A DNA stretch of 7,638 nt from positions 906 to 8,543 of the forward strand of contig CAJUSM010000081.1 in assembly GCA_910588935.1 (NCBI GenBank). Direction: 5' to 3'. This document shows positions 6,308-7,638 of this stretch, one piece after another (within the stretch, counting starts at the first letter, position 1; every line of letters begins with the position of its first letter). This stretch comes from an uncultured Oscillospiraceae bacterium. Lineage in GTDB: Bacteria; Bacillota; Clostridia; Oscillospirales; Acutalibacteraceae. The notes beneath the pieces are model-generated. The model did no database searches. It was not told the DNA's origin and saw only the letters and a program-made list of their open reading frames with translations. Both the position numbers and the translations under genes were made by a program.

Positions 6308-7266
6308 TGAAAGAGACTTTTGCTCTGCTCATGGGATTTAGTTTGTTGGCTGGTAGCGGCCGGTTCCTTTATCGTGGCTGTACCTATCTATGCAGTCGTT
6401 TGCTAGGGTCGACCAAAGAGGCTAGCCCTATTGCAATGGTGCTTACAGGATTTACCCTGTGCACACTTTTTCTTTTTCTTATTTTTGGATATACAGTCTT
6501 AATAGTTGGCCAGCCGCTGAGTATTGGATCGTTGCTTCTTTCTATTTTACTGATCCTGCTGGTAGACAATATATTGATCTTTGCAGGGTATCTGCACAGC
6601 CAACGACAAAATCGACTGAATATTTCAGATCAGCTGGTGTTTCAGAAACAACAGACTGAGGTAAACTACTATCGGACGCTCGAGGAACAATATGATCGTC
6701 AAAGGGTGCTAATTCATGATATCCGCAGACATCTAGGGGCTATCCGCAGCTTAGCGGAAGCTGGCAATGGGCAGGAGGTGGCCAGGTATGTGAAAGAGCT
6801 GGAAGATTCTCCGGCGCTACAACATAAGGTGCGGATTTGTGGTAACCATATTTTGGATGTAATTTTGTGCCGCTATGAGGAAATCTGTCAGAGCAAGGAA
6901 ATCCGTTTTCACGTGGATATACGCAGTGGTTCTGTTGAGATGCTGAATCAAAGCGATCTTACCTCTCTGTTCGGCAATCTATTGGAAAATGCAGTAGAAG
7001 CCGCTGAAGGAGTAGAGAATGGCTATATTGATCTCTTTGTAGAAACCAGGCCAGAACAAGTTTTCCAACTTACAATGGTGAACTCCTGTAATGTGCCACC
7101 TAAAACCGACAGCACAGGAAAATTTATTACAGCTAAACAGAACCGAGAGTACCATGGGCTTGGACTCAAAAGTGTAAGAAATGTAACAGAGAAATACAGT
7201 GGGGCACTACGACAGTACTATGAAGAGGAAAGCAAGCTTTTTCATACTATTATTTTAATGAAATAG
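6307..7266 (+). CDS. GHKL-domain sensor histidine kinase (AgrC-like) with short sensor region
   Basis: This 319-residue membrane kinase is predicted to phosphorylate the preceding regulator. Residues 43-67 and 72-95 are clear membrane segments, with a weaker hydrophobic stretch at 5-16. A helical dimerisation region at about 100-150 carries the phospho-acceptor His137 in LIHDIRRHL, the AgrC-type H-box. The ATP-binding domain has the N-box in LFGNLLENAVEAA (221-233, with Asn228) and a G-box in HGLGLKSV (283-290); its C-terminus is intact. AgrC-type kinases are usually about 430 residues with six or seven membrane segments, so the sensor part here is strongly reduced. The start chosen is the ATG at 6307, overlapping the regulator's TGA by one base, with GGAGG 10 bases upstream; an in-frame TTG at 6304 has 7-base spacing and is the alternative. 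The signal is unknown, and no AgrB or AgrD-like gene is in the window. Confidence 0.92.
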   Translation: MKETFALLMGFSLLAGSGRFLYRGCTYLCSRLLGSTKEASPIAMVLTGFTLCTLFLFLIFGYTVLIVGQPLSIGSLLLSILLILLVDNILIFAGYLHSQRQNRLNISDQLVFQKQQTEVNYYRTLEEQYDRQRVLIHDIRRHLGAIRSLAEAGNGQEVARYVKELEDSPALQHKVRICGNHILDVILCRYEEICQSKEIRFHVDIRSGSVEMLNQSDLTSLFGNLLENAVEAAEGVENGYIDLFVETRPEQVFQLTMVNSCNVPPKTDSTGKFITAKQNREYHGLGLKSVRNVTEKYSGALRQYYEEESKLFHTIILMK

Positions 7267-7277
7267 GCGGAAATCTA

Positions 7278-7459
7278 GGGCTTGTATGAAAATAGAGGAA
7301 ATGAGGGATTTTTGGCCAGAAGGGGACAATTTCAAGGAGAAGAACCGCTGTAGTTAGCTGCGCTAACTACGTCAATCTCGCGATTGACGAGGATTTTCGA
7401 CGTAGAAAGTGACCTCTTATGGTAAAAAAGACGATGTTTTCGATTTTTCAAACAAGCCC
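7278..7459. mobile_element. MITE-like non-coding element, 182 bp, with terminal inverted repeats
   Basis: The left end GGGCTTGTATGAAAA (7278-7292) and the right end read in reverse complement (7459-7445, GGGCTTGTTTGAAAA) match at 14 of 15 bases. Each end is bordered by TA (7276-7277 and 7460-7461), as expected for a TA target duplication of the kind made by IS630/Tc1-like elements. It carries no open frame of note and holds two adjacent strong hairpins in its middle. It starts only 11 bases after the kinase stop codon. This combination fits a miniature inverted-repeat element moved by a transposase elsewhere in the genome. Copy number cannot be seen here. The alternative is a structured RNA or repeat of the REP/BIME type. 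Confidence 0.6.
7350..7388. repeat. Tandem hairpins inside the MITE-like element
   Basis: The first hairpin has a perfect 9-bp stem GTAGTTAGC/GCTAACTAC (7350-7358 with 7362-7370) and a 3-base loop. The second begins at the next base: stem GTCAATC/GATTGAC (7371-7377 with 7382-7388) with loop TCGC. No T tract follows either, so they are not typical terminators, though they could slow or end transcription from the kinase gene. Confidence 0.7.
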
Positions 7460-7515
7460 TAAGCTCAAAATAGAGTGTGAAAGGGTAGAGGGCTTAAAAA
7501 ACGCTAATAAATAAC

Positions 7516-7562
7516 ATCAAGAACCCATAGGAATATTTAACAGATTCCTATGGGTTCTTGAT
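7516..7562. repeat. Perfect 19-bp inverted repeat with 9-base loop
   Basis: ATCAAGAACCCATAGGAAT (7516-7534) pairs without mismatch with 7544-7562 around the loop ATTTAACAG. The stem is very stable for its size. On the plus strand it is followed by CAACTTTGAG and on the minus strand by GTTATTTATT, so there is no clean T tract. It may still act as a two-way terminator between the kinase operon and whatever lies to the right, or be part of a mobile element. Confidence 0.75.
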
Positions 7563-7580
7563 CAACTTTGAGAAGCATAA

Positions 7581-7632
7581 GAAATTGTCAACGCCAATAT
7601 GAAATTGTAAGAAAAGGCCGAAGAAATTTTGT
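7581..7632 (+). repeat. Three evenly spaced GAAATT-type direct repeats, possible insertion sequence end
   Basis: GAAATTGT occurs at 7581-7588 and 7601-7608, and a variant GAAATTTTGT at 7623-7632. The start-to-start spacings are 20 and 22 bases, about two helical turns, so all three face the same side of the DNA. The ends of IS21-family and Tn7-like elements carry this kind of phased transposase sites, and TGTCAACG at 7587 could be an IS21-like tip. The sequence stops before any transposase gene can be seen. Confidence 0.35.
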
Positions 7633-7638
7633 AGTTTT

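Overview
The window (7,638 bases, roughly 45-50% GC) reads as Gram-positive Clostridia-type DNA, possibly a gut Oscillospiraceae or Lachnospiraceae relative. This rests on strong GGAGG-type ribosome binding sites, sigma-A-like promoters, an AsnA of Gram-positive type, and a LytTR/GHKL two-component pair. The genus cannot be fixed from sequence alone.

Layout, left to right. (1) Bases 1-529, minus strand: the N-terminal half of asnA (aspartate--ammonia ligase), running off the left edge, with its own well-formed promoter at 606-634. (2) Bases 675-5037, minus strand: a tightly coupled three-gene operon transcribed right to left. It encodes a family 2 glycosyltransferase (4153-5037) and two ABC exporter half-transporters (2423-4156 and 675-2426). 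Both junctions are 4-base ATGA overlaps, each with a GGAGG ribosome binding site 7 bases before the start. (3) Bases 5038-5575: a 538-base divergent intergenic region. It holds what I read as a decayed N-terminal fragment of a second family 2 glycosyltransferase (minus strand, about 5115-5304). I see no recognisable gene in 5305-5471. The promoter of the rightward operon is at 5506-5534. (4) Bases 5576-7266, plus strand: a LytTR response regulator with a GTG start, overlapping by one base a short GHKL-type sensor kinase. (5) Bases 7267-7638: no gene. It holds a 182-bp MITE-like element with terminal inverted repeats flanked by TA, then a perfect 19-bp inverted repeat, then three evenly spaced copies of a GAAATT-type motif that may be the end of another mobile element running off the right edge.

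How the genes may work together (inference): LytTR/GHKL pairs of the AgrA/AgrC type usually sense peptides and control nearby secretion or modification genes. Here the pair is divergent from a glycosyltransferase translationally coupled to a probable heterodimeric exporter, so it may control production and export of a glycosylated product. No precursor peptide, AgrB/AgrD, C39 peptidase domain or other modification enzyme is visible, so the exported substrate is unknown. I do not see proof of a new system; the unusual parts are the glycosyltransferase-exporter coupling, the kinase with a very short sensor region, the decayed glycosyltransferase, and the repeats at the right end.
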